DNA of 64,000 nt, taken from contig NZ_ABVL01000007.1 in the NCBI RefSeq assembly GCF_000173075.1, positions 186,001-250,000 of the forward strand, written 5' to 3'. This DNA comes from Chthoniobacter flavus Ellin428. GTDB taxonomy: Bacteria > Verrucomicrobiota > Verrucomicrobiia > Chthoniobacterales > Chthoniobacteraceae. Both the position numbers and the translations under genes were made by a program. The notes below the pieces were generated by a model. It made no database searches, was not told where the DNA came from, and saw only the letters and a list, made by a program, of their open reading frames with translations. Below, piece after piece: positions 17,839 to 25,734 of the stretch (positions are counted from its first letter, which is position 1; each line of letters opens with the position of its first letter).

Positions 17839-18106
17839 AAGCAGATTGAGGGCTGATTGGGGGTTCCGACCAATCGATAACGCCGCTCAAAAGGGTCTCA
17901 GAACGACGCCCGCAGGCAATCTTTTATTCCCGGTGTCGACGGCGAGCTACTTCCAAATTGACCGGGCCATGCTTCCATGGTCGACTGCGTGTTCATCCAT
18001 TAAATCATCCCCAATCGCGCGGTGTAGATTGGAAGGTTCGGCGGTGTGGTGGCCAATCGTCCCGACGGAAGGGGAGTGAAGCGAAACACCTGCCCAGTTA
18101 CTAACT
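17839..18106. promoter_or_regulatory. Divergent intergenic region with recurrent CCAATCG/GATTGG motifs
   Basis: The 268-bp gap between the starts of the 961- and 1022-residue genes must hold both promoters. The heptamer CCAATCG occurs at 17870-17876, 18011-18017 and 18053-18059. The inverted core GATTGG occurs at 17855-17860 and 18027-18032. Five copies in about 205 bp suggests a regulator site, but no known regulator can be assigned and -10/-35 boxes are not clear. Confidence 0.35.
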
Positions 18107-21100
18107 ATGCCACTGAAAACGCCGTCCCAAGTCAGCACCATCGCTGAGTACAAGAAGTTGATTCAGGCCGATGCCCGCAACCTCACCGCGACCGGTTCGA
18201 AATTCCATTACTTCAAGAAATTCACGCTTGGGGACAAGACCACCGGGCCGGCCTTTTTTCTCGGAACGATCGACTCCACGTTGTTGGGGACGATCACCAA
18301 ACAAGGGACGGGTCTGGCGATGGGCCAGGCGACGATCAACGATAATGACGAGATCACGCTGGAGGTGGCGAGCGGGGACGTGGCTTATGGCGGACTTTCG
18401 AAGGCGTTGAAGGGATGGGGAGTGACGCGGGTTCTCCATATCCCCCCGGGTGCGGAAGGCGAGGAGTCTTCCAGCGAGGAGGTCGATCTGTCCAAAACGG
18501 TTCTTCCGAAACTGCCGCCCACTCCGCAGCGCCAGCGCGGAGCGCTGAACCCGGGTAATCGCGTCGGGCCGAATCCGGGGGTGCAGCCGACGGTGCGACC
18601 GACGCAGCCGGGGGCGCAAGGCCCCACGACCGGTCCGCGACCGATGCCCCCGGGCCCCGGTATCAGACCGACACCGCAGGGCCCCGGTCTAAAACCGATT
18701 CCCACCCGGAGCCCAATCGGCCAGCGACAGGTGCCGATCCGCCCACCCGGCACTGGGCAGACCGGGCAGCCGGGGCAGACCGCGCCGAATCCGCAGGCAC
18801 AGGGGGGTACCCAGCCAACCCCGAAAACCACGCCGCCGAATGTGACCGCGCCCAAACCGGGGCCAGGGCAGACGCCCACGCGGCCGACCAACCTGCCGCC
18901 GCTGCCGGCGACGCCGAAGAAGGTTTTCGACGATCGTCTGAAAGTCTTGAAGCCGCTCTACGAGAAGGCGGCGCAAGGCGCCATCGGCGGCACCTTGACG
19001 CCGATCTACAACGGCATGCTGGTGAAAGCGAAGGCCAACGACTTCGCCGGCGCGCTGGCCGATGCCGGCAAGCTGGAAGTCGCCATGAACAAGGCCGAGT
19101 TCGCGGAGAAAAAAGGGGTGAAACAAACGCGGCGCGCCGCCAAGCTCGTGGACACCTTCACCGCGATGAAGAAGAACGTTTTCCCGGCGGGAACGAGCGA
19201 TGCCCTCAGCAAGGACAAGAGCCTCGTTGCGGGCAAGCACTTCAAGAGCTTCCTCGCCGCGCAAAAGGTCTGCGAGACCACCCGCGACGCCAAGACGCTC
19301 GGTGACCTCGAGAAGGCAGCCGATGAGTACCGGGAGCATTTCGAAAAAGACTTCAACGACCGGGAAAAAAAGAAGCCCGAAAATCTCCGCAAGCTCGCGC
19401 TTTGCGACTCGGCTTTGAAGTCGGCCCGGCAATACCGGATGATCACCGAACACGAAAAGCTCGGGCCGCTGCCGTGGGATGAGGAAAAGGAGGAAAAAGC
19501 GGCCGAACTCTATGCGCAGACTCTCTTCGAGCAGGAAGACGGCAAGATGGCCGCGCCCAATGCCGATGCCGGCGTGATCGGTTCGTGGTGGGTGGAGAAG
19601 ACGGTGGCCGATGCTGACTCGGGGAACAAGCAGATGAAGAAGACTTTCATCTTCAAACCCTCGGATGCCGAGACGCGAGTCAACGGCTTCCCGCGAGGCG
19701 GCAGCGCAGCGCGCGAAATCATGGGCAAGGCGATCAGCGACCAAGTCTCGGCGATGACCGGTCTGGATTTCGGCACCCCGGAGACGGAGTTGATCACCGT
19801 GAACGGCGCCAGCCTGAAGGGCACGAATGGCAAGCCCGGCAAGCCCTGGCCACGCACGGGGTCCATCCAGCATTTTGCCAAGTCCGACGGCGAGATGCGC
19901 AAAGCCGACCCGGCGGCCCTCAAGTTAATTCCGGACGAAGAAGTCCAAAAGCTGGCGGTGCTCGACTTGATCCAACTGAACATGGATCGGCACGACGGCA
20001 ACTTCATGATCGGCGACGATGGCAAGGGCGGGAAACGCCTGACCCCGATCGACCACGGCCTGGTGATGCCCTCGCGCGATGGCCTGGGTGCGCGCCGCGC
20101 TCGACTGGGGCGGCCGGCGCACGCGCTGAGCAGAATGCCGGGAGCGGACAAGAAGCTGTCCCCAGAGATGGTCGAGAAGATCAAACAGATCGATCCGGAT
20201 GAAATCATCGCCGCCTTGAAGAAAAAGCAGGCGGCCATGGCGAAGCTGCATCCCGGGGCCACCATGGCCGCCGGGGTGACCGACGAAAATTACAAGCTGA
20301 TGAAACGCTCGATTCAGTTTTTGAAGAAAGCCTCGACCGAGTTGACCCTCGCCGAAATCCAGGACGCCTATGTCGTCAGCCTGGAGAAAATCTTCGACTC
20401 GGCGGACAACCAGATGGACAGCGGATTCGACGATGCGATCCAGGTCGCGAAGGCCCGCACCCCGCTCCACGCCGAGGCCGACAAGATCCTCGACGATTTC
20501 GATAAAAACCAAGCCATCTTCGAAGGGCTGGGCTGGGGATTGTCCTTCGGGCTCAATTACACCAACTGGCAGCGGTGGGTGATGATGAATCCGGAAAAGA
20601 CCGTCAAGATCTTGAAAAACAAGACCGTGAATCCGGCGGTGCAGGCGACGATCCAGAAGCTGCAGGCCGAGATCCAGCGCCTCGATCCCACGGTCGACCC
20701 GAAGACCCTGGTCGCTCCGAGCCCGGCGTTGGACAAGCAGGTCGATTTTTTGAAAAAGAAACAGCAAGCCGCCCTGTTGGCCAAGGCCAAGACTCTGGGC
20801 GTGGATAAGCCGTCGGAATTCCGCGATCTTCCGCTGATGGAGGCTTACGAAGGGATGGGCGGCGCCGCCAATCTCCAGGGGATGGATTCCACGGCCCACA
20901 AGCTTCCTTTGAAGGACCAGGTGGAACTGATGGCCAAGATCGAGTTCCAGCGCATGGGCGGCGAGAAGGAGATGAATCGCATCCTGCCGCAGCTTCCGGG
21001 CAACGTGGGCAAAACGATCATCGAACAAGCGGAGGCGCTGCGCTTCTGGAAGGAGTATGAGAAGCGGGGCGGGAATCGCGAATACGAGCGCCTGGGATGT

Positions 21101-21175
21101 AACGAGGACGTCACCGGGCTGCGCGAACGCATCGCAATCATGGAGGCCGCGAGCGAAATCTCGGCGATCAATTGA
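18107..21175 (+). CDS. Modular protein with PI3/4-kinase-like domain; candidate T6SS effector
   Basis: 1022 residues. Residues 1-125 form an N-domain whose layout, but not clear sequence, matches the 12905 and 14953 proteins, ending in an acidic EGEESSSEE patch. Residues about 130-265 are a Pro/Gly/Gln-rich linker. Residues about 270-470 are helical. Residues about 480-760 carry kinase-like motifs: FIFK with K517, GFPRGGSAARE, NMD627RHDGN632F (the D-R-H-x-x-N catalytic loop of PI3/4 kinases) and PID649HGL (D-x-G). K-to-D and D-to-D distances (110 and 22) are near those of the 14953 protein (105 and 21). Residues 760-1022 are helical. It is transcribed divergently from its relative. Phosphorylation of lipid or protein targets is plausible but unproven. 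Confidence 0.82.
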   Translation: MPLKTPSQVSTIAEYKKLIQADARNLTATGSKFHYFKKFTLGDKTTGPAFFLGTIDSTLLGTITKQGTGLAMGQATINDNDEITLEVASGDVAYGGLSKALKGWGVTRVLHIPPGAEGEESSSEEVDLSKTVLPKLPPTPQRQRGALNPGNRVGPNPGVQPTVRPTQPGAQGPTTGPRPMPPGPGIRPTPQGPGLKPIPTRSPIGQRQVPIRPPGTGQTGQPGQTAPNPQAQGGTQPTPKTTPPNVTAPKPGPGQTPTRPTNLPPLPATPKKVFDDRLKVLKPLYEKAAQGAIGGTLTPIYNGMLVKAKANDFAGALADAGKLEVAMNKAEFAEKKGVKQTRRAAKLVDTFTAMKKNVFPAGTSDALSKDKSLVAGKHFKSFLAAQKVCETTRDAKTLGDLEKAADEYREHFEKDFNDREKKKPENLRKLALCDSALKSARQYRMITEHEKLGPLPWDEEKEEKAAELYAQTLFEQEDGKMAAPNADAGVIGSWWVEKTVADADSGNKQMKKTFIFKPSDAETRVNGFPRGGSAAREIMGKAISDQVSAMTGLDFGTPETELITVNGASLKGTNGKPGKPWPRTGSIQHFAKSDGEMRKADPAALKLIPDEEVQKLAVLDLIQLNMDRHDGNFMIGDDGKGGKRLTPIDHGLVMPSRDGLGARRARLGRPAHALSRMPGADKKLSPEMVEKIKQIDPDEIIAALKKKQAAMAKLHPGATMAAGVTDENYKLMKRSIQFLKKASTELTLAEIQDAYVVSLEKIFDSADNQMDSGFDDAIQVAKARTPLHAEADKILDDFDKNQAIFEGLGWGLSFGLNYTNWQRWVMMNPEKTVKILKNKTVNPAVQATIQKLQAEIQRLDPTVDPKTLVAPSPALDKQVDFLKKKQQAALLAKAKTLGVDKPSEFRDLPLMEAYEGMGGAANLQGMDSTAHKLPLKDQVELMAKIEFQRMGGEKEMNRILPQLPGNVGKTIIEQAEALRFWKEYEKRGGNREYERLGCNEDVTGLRERIAIMEAASEISAIN

Positions 21176-21188
21176 TTGACGGGATCGC

Positions 21189-21206
21189 CGCCCAAATATT
21201 TGGGCG
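21189..21206. other. Perfect 18-bp palindrome
   Basis: CGCCCAAATATTTGGGCG is perfectly self-complementary and starts 14 bp past the stop of the 1022-residue gene. As DNA it could be a dimeric protein site; as RNA it would need a tight loop. Its function is not evident. Confidence 0.4.
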
Positions 21207-21246
21207 CTGACTGACCTTAAGAGAACTGTGAAATAAATAGCCGCTT

Positions 21247-21284
21247 CCCTCCGCGTGTCATTCCAAGAATGACCGCGAGGAGGG
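21247..21284. terminator. Strong hairpin between convergent genes
   Basis: CCCTCC-GCG-GTCATTC pairs with GAATGAC-CGC-GGAGGG around an AA loop, with small bulges. CGGTTT follows on the + strand. It lies between the ends of the 18107 and 21326 genes and probably terminates both transcripts. The GTCATTC arm resembles the ends of the REP-like repeats elsewhere in the window. Confidence 0.65.
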
Positions 21285-21325
21285 CGGTTTAATCTCCAAG
21301 CACTGCCCTCCTCTTTTAGCTCAAC

Positions 21326-22108
21326 TTACTGAGCCCCGGCAGCGATGAGCGCTTCGATGCGCACTTTCAGCGGATCCTCGAGATTCTTCACCGTATCCAG
21401 ACCGATCAGCTCGATGAACGCCGGCACGCCGGAGAAGCTGACCGCGGTGAGGATCAGATCGTCCGCCGGGCGGAAGGTGGGCATTTGCGCGGTGACGGTG
21501 ACCAGCGGCAGTTTGCCGAACGCGGGGAGTTCCTCGACGCGCAGGTCGAAGCGCAGGGCTCCGAGCAACGTGGTCAAGCCGGTGTTGCGCGCCACGAGCG
21601 TATTAAGCACGAGTGCATTGAGGACGAATTGCCGCATCAAGTCGGGCTGACGATCGGTGCGGGAAGCCAACCCCCGGGCGACCTGCGCGAGCGTCGCGCC
21701 CGATTTGTAACCGACCACCCAGCGCCCGGGATGCGTGATGGTGATCGCCTTTTTCTGCGAGCCCGAAGTCGCTTCGTGCGTGTACTCCCAGCGGTAAAGC
21801 TCGAGCGTGGGATCGATGTGCGTCAGCCACGAGTTGTCGAACTCCCGCGGCAGATCGAACGGCTTGCCGGCGAGCGCCTGGTAGCCCTGCTGAATCTGCG
21901 CGAGCGCTTTGTCCCCGTAAGCCGTGACCGACTTTCCGCCGGCATGCTTTCCCAACAGTCGCTCCGGTTCGAAAAGCGGACGAAGCGTTTCCAAATAGCT
22001 CACGAGCTGACCCTGCAGAAAGGTCGCGATCGTCTCGGTATTGCGACGCGCTTCCGCCAGTTCAGGAAAAGTCAACGTGGGCGCGGGTTGATCGGATTCG
22101 GAGCTCAT
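21326..22108 (-). CDS. Hypothetical protein of the T6SS accessory island
   Basis: 260 residues, soluble, with no signal peptide. The N-terminal half is helical (LAEARRNTETIATFLQGQ, VSYLETLRPLFEPERLLGKH) and the C-terminal half is mixed alpha/beta (LRFDLRVEELPAFGKLPLVTVTAQMP, GVPAFIELIGLD). I recognise no family. It is the last gene of a reverse-strand group with the 22190 and 23624 genes, 81 bp from its upstream neighbour. The 'RFDLRVEEL...LPLVTV' pattern suggests a scaffold or binding protein rather than an enzyme. A role linked to the T6SS is inferred from position only. Confidence 0.75.
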   Translation of the reverse strand: MSSESDQPAPTLTFPELAEARRNTETIATFLQGQLVSYLETLRPLFEPERLLGKHAGGKSVTAYGDKALAQIQQGYQALAGKPFDLPREFDNSWLTHIDPTLELYRWEYTHEATSGSQKKAITITHPGRWVVGYKSGATLAQVARGLASRTDRQPDLMRQFVLNALVLNTLVARNTGLTTLLGALRFDLRVEELPAFGKLPLVTVTAQMPTFRPADDLILTAVSFSGVPAFIELIGLDTVKNLEDPLKVRIEALIAAGAQ

Positions 22109-22189
22109 AGGGTTGGGGGAACGGGATGGGCTAAGACGAGGATGCGGAAAGGCAAAGGCGTTCGCGGGCTACAGGTCGTGAAGGAAGCT

Positions 22190-23620
22190 TCAGCTTTTCT
22201 GACATGTGGCGAGATAGAAGAGGCCTTGCTCGTCAAAGGTAAACTTTTCCCCCGCCCGACGGAAGGCGGAACGTTCAAAGAGCGTATTCATGGCGTTTTC
22301 GTCGCGGTGCACAATATTCCAGCCCAGCACGTGAGTGAGGAGAGTCTTGTCGGGATTACGCGGATGCAGGCTGGCCACACAGACCCGACCGCCCGGCTTC
22401 AGCAGGCCGTGCAGGTAGTTCAACAGGCCGACGGCAAAGCGGTCGGAAAAAGAGGAGATGAGCAGCGTGTAGGCGAAATCCTGCCCCTCGACCTGCACGT
22501 GTTCCTGGCCGAGGGCCAGATTGACGAGGCTTTCCAATTCGAAACGAATGCGCGTGCCGCTACGATTGGTTTGCAACCAGTGCAAGGCGTCGGGGTCGAA
22601 TTCGATGAGCGTCGCGTTGACGCCCGTGCCCTTGACGGCGACCATGCCGAACAGCTCGGCGGCTGGCGCCGCGCCCACGGCGGTGATCTGCACCGGACCT
22701 CCGGTGGAGCTCTCCGCGGCCTGGCGCAATTCGTTTTGCAAAAGCCGGCGGCTGGCCCGGAAGGCGTTCATGGCCGGCAGTGCGAGAAATGCCTTGTCGA
22801 ATGAAGGTCCGAGTGGCGCTTTGCCATCCGGCTTGTTCGAGTGGATCATCTCCATCGCGTGAAAATCCCCGGGATAACCGCGCGGCTTTTCAAAAAGTTG
22901 GGCTGGTGTGCAGGCCTTGAGGAAGTAGGGGAGAAGCTCGCGCTGCACGCGGGCGCCCAATTCTTCCCGGGTATCCACCGTTTCTGGTGAGTCCGGGCCG
23001 ATGGCGCTGTCCAGCGCGGCGCTGTAAGTGCACAGCGGCCCCGCCAAATCGACTGCGTCCAACTCCGCAGGCGGCAGCTTGCTGACTTCCACGAGACGCG
23101 ATTTGAATTCCTGGGTGCGGCGCGCGATCTCGCTCCAGCGGGCGCGCGTGGCGTCTTCGGCCACCGGTTCGGCGCCGAGCCAGCGTTCGATCTGGCCGAC
23201 GGCATCGCGCAGGCGGCGCGAGGCGACCACGGCCAGACCTCGATAGAGATGGGCCGAGAACGCCATGTCTTCCTCCAACTTCGCTTCCACCACCGCGCGG
23301 GGAAGCGCGAGAACTTCCGATTCCTCGAGCGCGCGAACCGTGGCCGAAGCCGGCCGGTCTTCGAGGAAGGACATTTCACCAATGATCTGCCCTGGACCGA
23401 GCCGGGCGATCTCCCGGCCCTGGGCGCCTCCGACGGAGACGCTGAGCACACCGCTGAGCACGAGATACAGTGTTTCAATGCGGGTGCCGCTTTCGACGAG
23501 GACAGTGCCGCCGTCACAGAGGCGCCTTTCGCCGGCGGTGCGCAGCCACGCGATTTCGCTATCGGACAATTCGGCGAGCAACGCGAGACCGGCCTGCTTG
23601 TTCGGATCGTTGGAGACCAT
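22190..23620 (-). CDS. Cyclic-nucleotide-binding domain fused to a methyltransferase-like domain
   Basis: 476 residues. Residues about 15-135 form a Crp-type cNMP-binding domain (IETLYLVLSGVLSVSV, RLGPGQIIGEMSFLEDRPASATVRA: the phosphate-binding cassette). A helical linker follows. Residues about 230-476 carry the GYPGDFHAMEMI motif and a Rossmann-like segment (VQITAVGAAPAAELF, ATLIEFDPDALHWL, GLLKPGGRVCVASLHP). This resembles proteins annotated as 3-hydroxypalmitic acid methyl ester (EF) biosynthesis proteins. It has no DNA-binding helix-turn-helix, so it is not a Crp regulator. It may be a nucleotide-gated methyltransferase producing a signal or modifying a partner. It ends 3 bp from the 23624 gene, so the two are translationally linked. 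Confidence 0.75.
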   Translation of the reverse strand: MVSNDPNKQAGLALLAELSDSEIAWLRTAGERRLCDGGTVLVESGTRIETLYLVLSGVLSVSVGGAQGREIARLGPGQIIGEMSFLEDRPASATVRALEESEVLALPRAVVEAKLEEDMAFSAHLYRGLAVVASRRLRDAVGQIERWLGAEPVAEDATRARWSEIARRTQEFKSRLVEVSKLPPAELDAVDLAGPLCTYSAALDSAIGPDSPETVDTREELGARVQRELLPYFLKACTPAQLFEKPRGYPGDFHAMEMIHSNKPDGKAPLGPSFDKAFLALPAMNAFRASRRLLQNELRQAAESSTGGPVQITAVGAAPAAELFGMVAVKGTGVNATLIEFDPDALHWLQTNRSGTRIRFELESLVNLALGQEHVQVEGQDFAYTLLISSFSDRFAVGLLNYLHGLLKPGGRVCVASLHPRNPDKTLLTHVLGWNIVHRDENAMNTLFERSAFRRAGEKFTFDEQGLFYLATCQKS

Positions 23621-23623
23621 AAA

Positions 23624-25573
23624 TTAGGCGTGGCGAAGCAACTGGTCGACCACCGAGCGGATTTCGCGGTTCATGTTCCAGTCGATCAAAATCAAGCTGC
23701 GCGAGCGCAGCAACAGGTTCTCGAAGTGGGCGATCGGCTTGTCGAAAACTTTTTCCAGCGCGAGGGCCGGTGCGTCACCGAGATCGTGGCAGTAGCTGCC
23801 CGGCAGCAGACCGGGGAAACACCGCATGATGATCGCGATGGTGGTCCACCAAAGATCGGCGGGGAAAAGGATCTCGGCATCCTCGGGTGAAAGGGCGTCC
23901 TGCAACAGGCGATGCGGGCCGAGGTTGGCCTGCCAGCGCGGATCTTCCTGCAGGATCGACCGAATCGTCGCGGGGAGTTGCGAGACGTCGGCGCTTTTCT
24001 CCATCACTTTGGCGGCGAGGGAAAATATCTCGTCCAGGGCCTTGGGCAGGGTGAGACCACCGCCGCTGGCCAGCAGCGCTTCCGCCGCGATCACGCCCAA
24101 GGCGTGCAAGTCGCAGGGTGTGCTCAGCACCGGCAGGGTTTCGAACATTACGTGAGGAATCGCCACGCCCGTTTCCCGGAGGGAGGTGAGCACTGTGGGC
24201 GACAGCACGCCCGGGAAGGTGCGAAAGCGCAGCTCATTGGAAGAGAGCGCTTCGGAGGCATCCCAGCGTCCGTAGAGATTGACCCGGCCTGAAGGCAAGG
24301 CGACGTGCAGGCAGAGCAGGTCGTTGGCCGCGATGGTCACGCGTTCCTGGGTGGTCAGCGTGCCTTCGAGAACACACGTCTCGTTTTGGCCCATGACGAC
24401 TTCGCGCACCCGCAGCGTCCCGGTGCCGCGCACTGCGGCGCTCGCCACCGGGCGGTAGATCGAAGTGCCGCCGACATCCGGGGAGGCAAAGAAGCGCACG
24501 TCAGTCGTTTCCACCGGCAGCGCAATCGCTTCGCCAGTAAACGCCAGCGTGGTGGAGCTATTCCAGAGGAAGGGCAATTGGGTATCCGTCTCGCCCAGGC
24601 GCACGCGGAAGCTTTCGCTGCGCAGATTGAGAAAGGGCAATTGCTCGCGAGCCACCCAATCCCGGACCAGCGCCAAGGCCGCGCAGATGGTTTGCAGCTT
24701 GAGATGGAACGTCTCCAGCATGCGCCCGGCACGTCCTTGGGAAGCGAGCAGGAAGTGTCCTGCGCCCTGGCGCATCGCTTCCTGGTTTTGCAGGGTGCGA
24801 TACACTCCTTCGGGCTTGAAGGGCTTTTTCCCATGCTCGATCCCGCGCCACGTTCCGCCGGAGAGGATGGAAAACCAATCGGCCAACTCCAGGAGGGCGA
24901 GAGAACGCACCATCATCAAGCCGCCGCCGGGATTGATCGGAATGATATTTCCCAGCGCGGTCTTGAGATTCACCGTGCGCTCGTTTTCCGGAGCGCCTTG
25001 GGTGATCGGGATGAAACGGGGATTTTCGCCCCCGGAGGTAAGATAGCGGAAGAGGGTGGTGCGATAGGGGGGCAAACCGGCCGCTGTGAGCGTGGCATCG
25101 TCCGTGGCCAGTCGCCAGCGTTCCCCCGTTTCCGCATCGACGGGATGACTGGTGGATTCGAGGGTCAGGCCCAGGAAGAGCGGGAGGGGATGGAGAGTCT
25201 CCCAACCCGCGGCGATGAAGTTATCCGGCGCCGTCGCCTGCCAGCGTTCGGCCCGTTTGGTCCATTGTTGATCGAGCACCTCATTGCAAAAAAGAGGTAC
25301 ATGTGAGGGGAAGCGCTTCTCCAGGTTTTCGAGATTTTGCACCCATACTTCGAGCCATTCGCGTACGTGGCCCGCGGCATCGGTGACACAGCCGAGATAC
25401 ACGGAGGCATCCGAGGTTTCGCCCAGAGAGATGAGTAACCCACCCACTGGATCGGGCAGATCTTTGACGATCAACCCGAGGCGTAACGCACTGGAAGCAT
25501 CCGGTTCCAACGCAATCACTCGATAACCCTGCTGGATGGCGAGGGAGGTGGCGTTAGAGACAACCGCGTTCAT
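23624..25573 (-). CDS. Large hypothetical protein with a weak kinase C-lobe-like segment
   Basis: 649 residues, soluble. It opens with SLAIQQGYRVIALEPDASSALRLGLIV, suggesting an alpha/beta N-terminal region. A central helical block (LLELADWFSILSGGTW) precedes a beta-rich region (TGTLRVREVVMGQNETCVLEGTLTT, broken here by turns). Near residues 490-510, TPCDLHALGVIAAEALLASG resembles the D-x-(Y/H)-(S/A)-L-G-V helix F of protein kinases, but no HRD or DFG motif is visible. It could be a pseudokinase or the resemblance could be chance. It is the first gene of the reverse-strand group 25573-21326, divergent from the 25735 gene. Function unknown. Confidence 0.75.
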   Translation of the reverse strand: MNAVVSNATSLAIQQGYRVIALEPDASSALRLGLIVKDLPDPVGGLLISLGETSDASVYLGCVTDAAGHVREWLEVWVQNLENLEKRFPSHVPLFCNEVLDQQWTKRAERWQATAPDNFIAAGWETLHPLPLFLGLTLESTSHPVDAETGERWRLATDDATLTAAGLPPYRTTLFRYLTSGGENPRFIPITQGAPENERTVNLKTALGNIIPINPGGGLMMVRSLALLELADWFSILSGGTWRGIEHGKKPFKPEGVYRTLQNQEAMRQGAGHFLLASQGRAGRMLETFHLKLQTICAALALVRDWVAREQLPFLNLRSESFRVRLGETDTQLPFLWNSSTTLAFTGEAIALPVETTDVRFFASPDVGGTSIYRPVASAAVRGTGTLRVREVVMGQNETCVLEGTLTTQERVTIAANDLLCLHVALPSGRVNLYGRWDASEALSSNELRFRTFPGVLSPTVLTSLRETGVAIPHVMFETLPVLSTPCDLHALGVIAAEALLASGGGLTLPKALDEIFSLAAKVMEKSADVSQLPATIRSILQEDPRWQANLGPHRLLQDALSPEDAEILFPADLWWTTIAIIMRCFPGLLPGSYCHDLGDAPALALEKVFDKPIAHFENLLLRSRSLILIDWNMNREIRSVVDQLLRHA

Positions 25574-25634
25574 TTCTGGGCGAACTTAGTACAGTCCCGG
25601 CCAAAGCGTAAAGTGCGGAACGCACGAATGATGC

Positions 25635-25691
25635 AGATTCGTTTCTCTGATTTATGCCTGCCGAGGCATCATCATGCAAAGAAGCGAATCT
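25635..25691. promoter_or_regulatory. Nested hairpin in a divergent promoter region
   Basis: Outer arms AGATTCGTTTCT (25635-25646) and AGAAGCGAATCT (25680-25691) pair 11 of 12 bases. Inner arms ATGCCT and AGGCAT (25654-25669) pair around GCCG. The 161-bp gap holds the promoters of the 23624 and 25735 genes, so this may be an operator or a 5' leader structure. An ATG at 25654 lies inside the inner arm, which argues for the later start at 25735. Confidence 0.45.
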
Positions 25692-25734
25692 ACTCGACAC
25701 TCCTGCGTGTGCCTTTTTTATTACTGTCTCTAAC

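Noticed and set aside
15880..17856. A 658-codon open frame opposite the 961-residue gene
   Set aside because: Its repeats merely mirror the Pro-rich repeat on the other strand, and the kinase-like and N-domain homologies are all on the reverse strand.
21326..22108. Immunity protein for the 1022-residue candidate effector
   Set aside because: It is on the other strand, convergent, and has no feature suggesting immunity; position alone is not enough.
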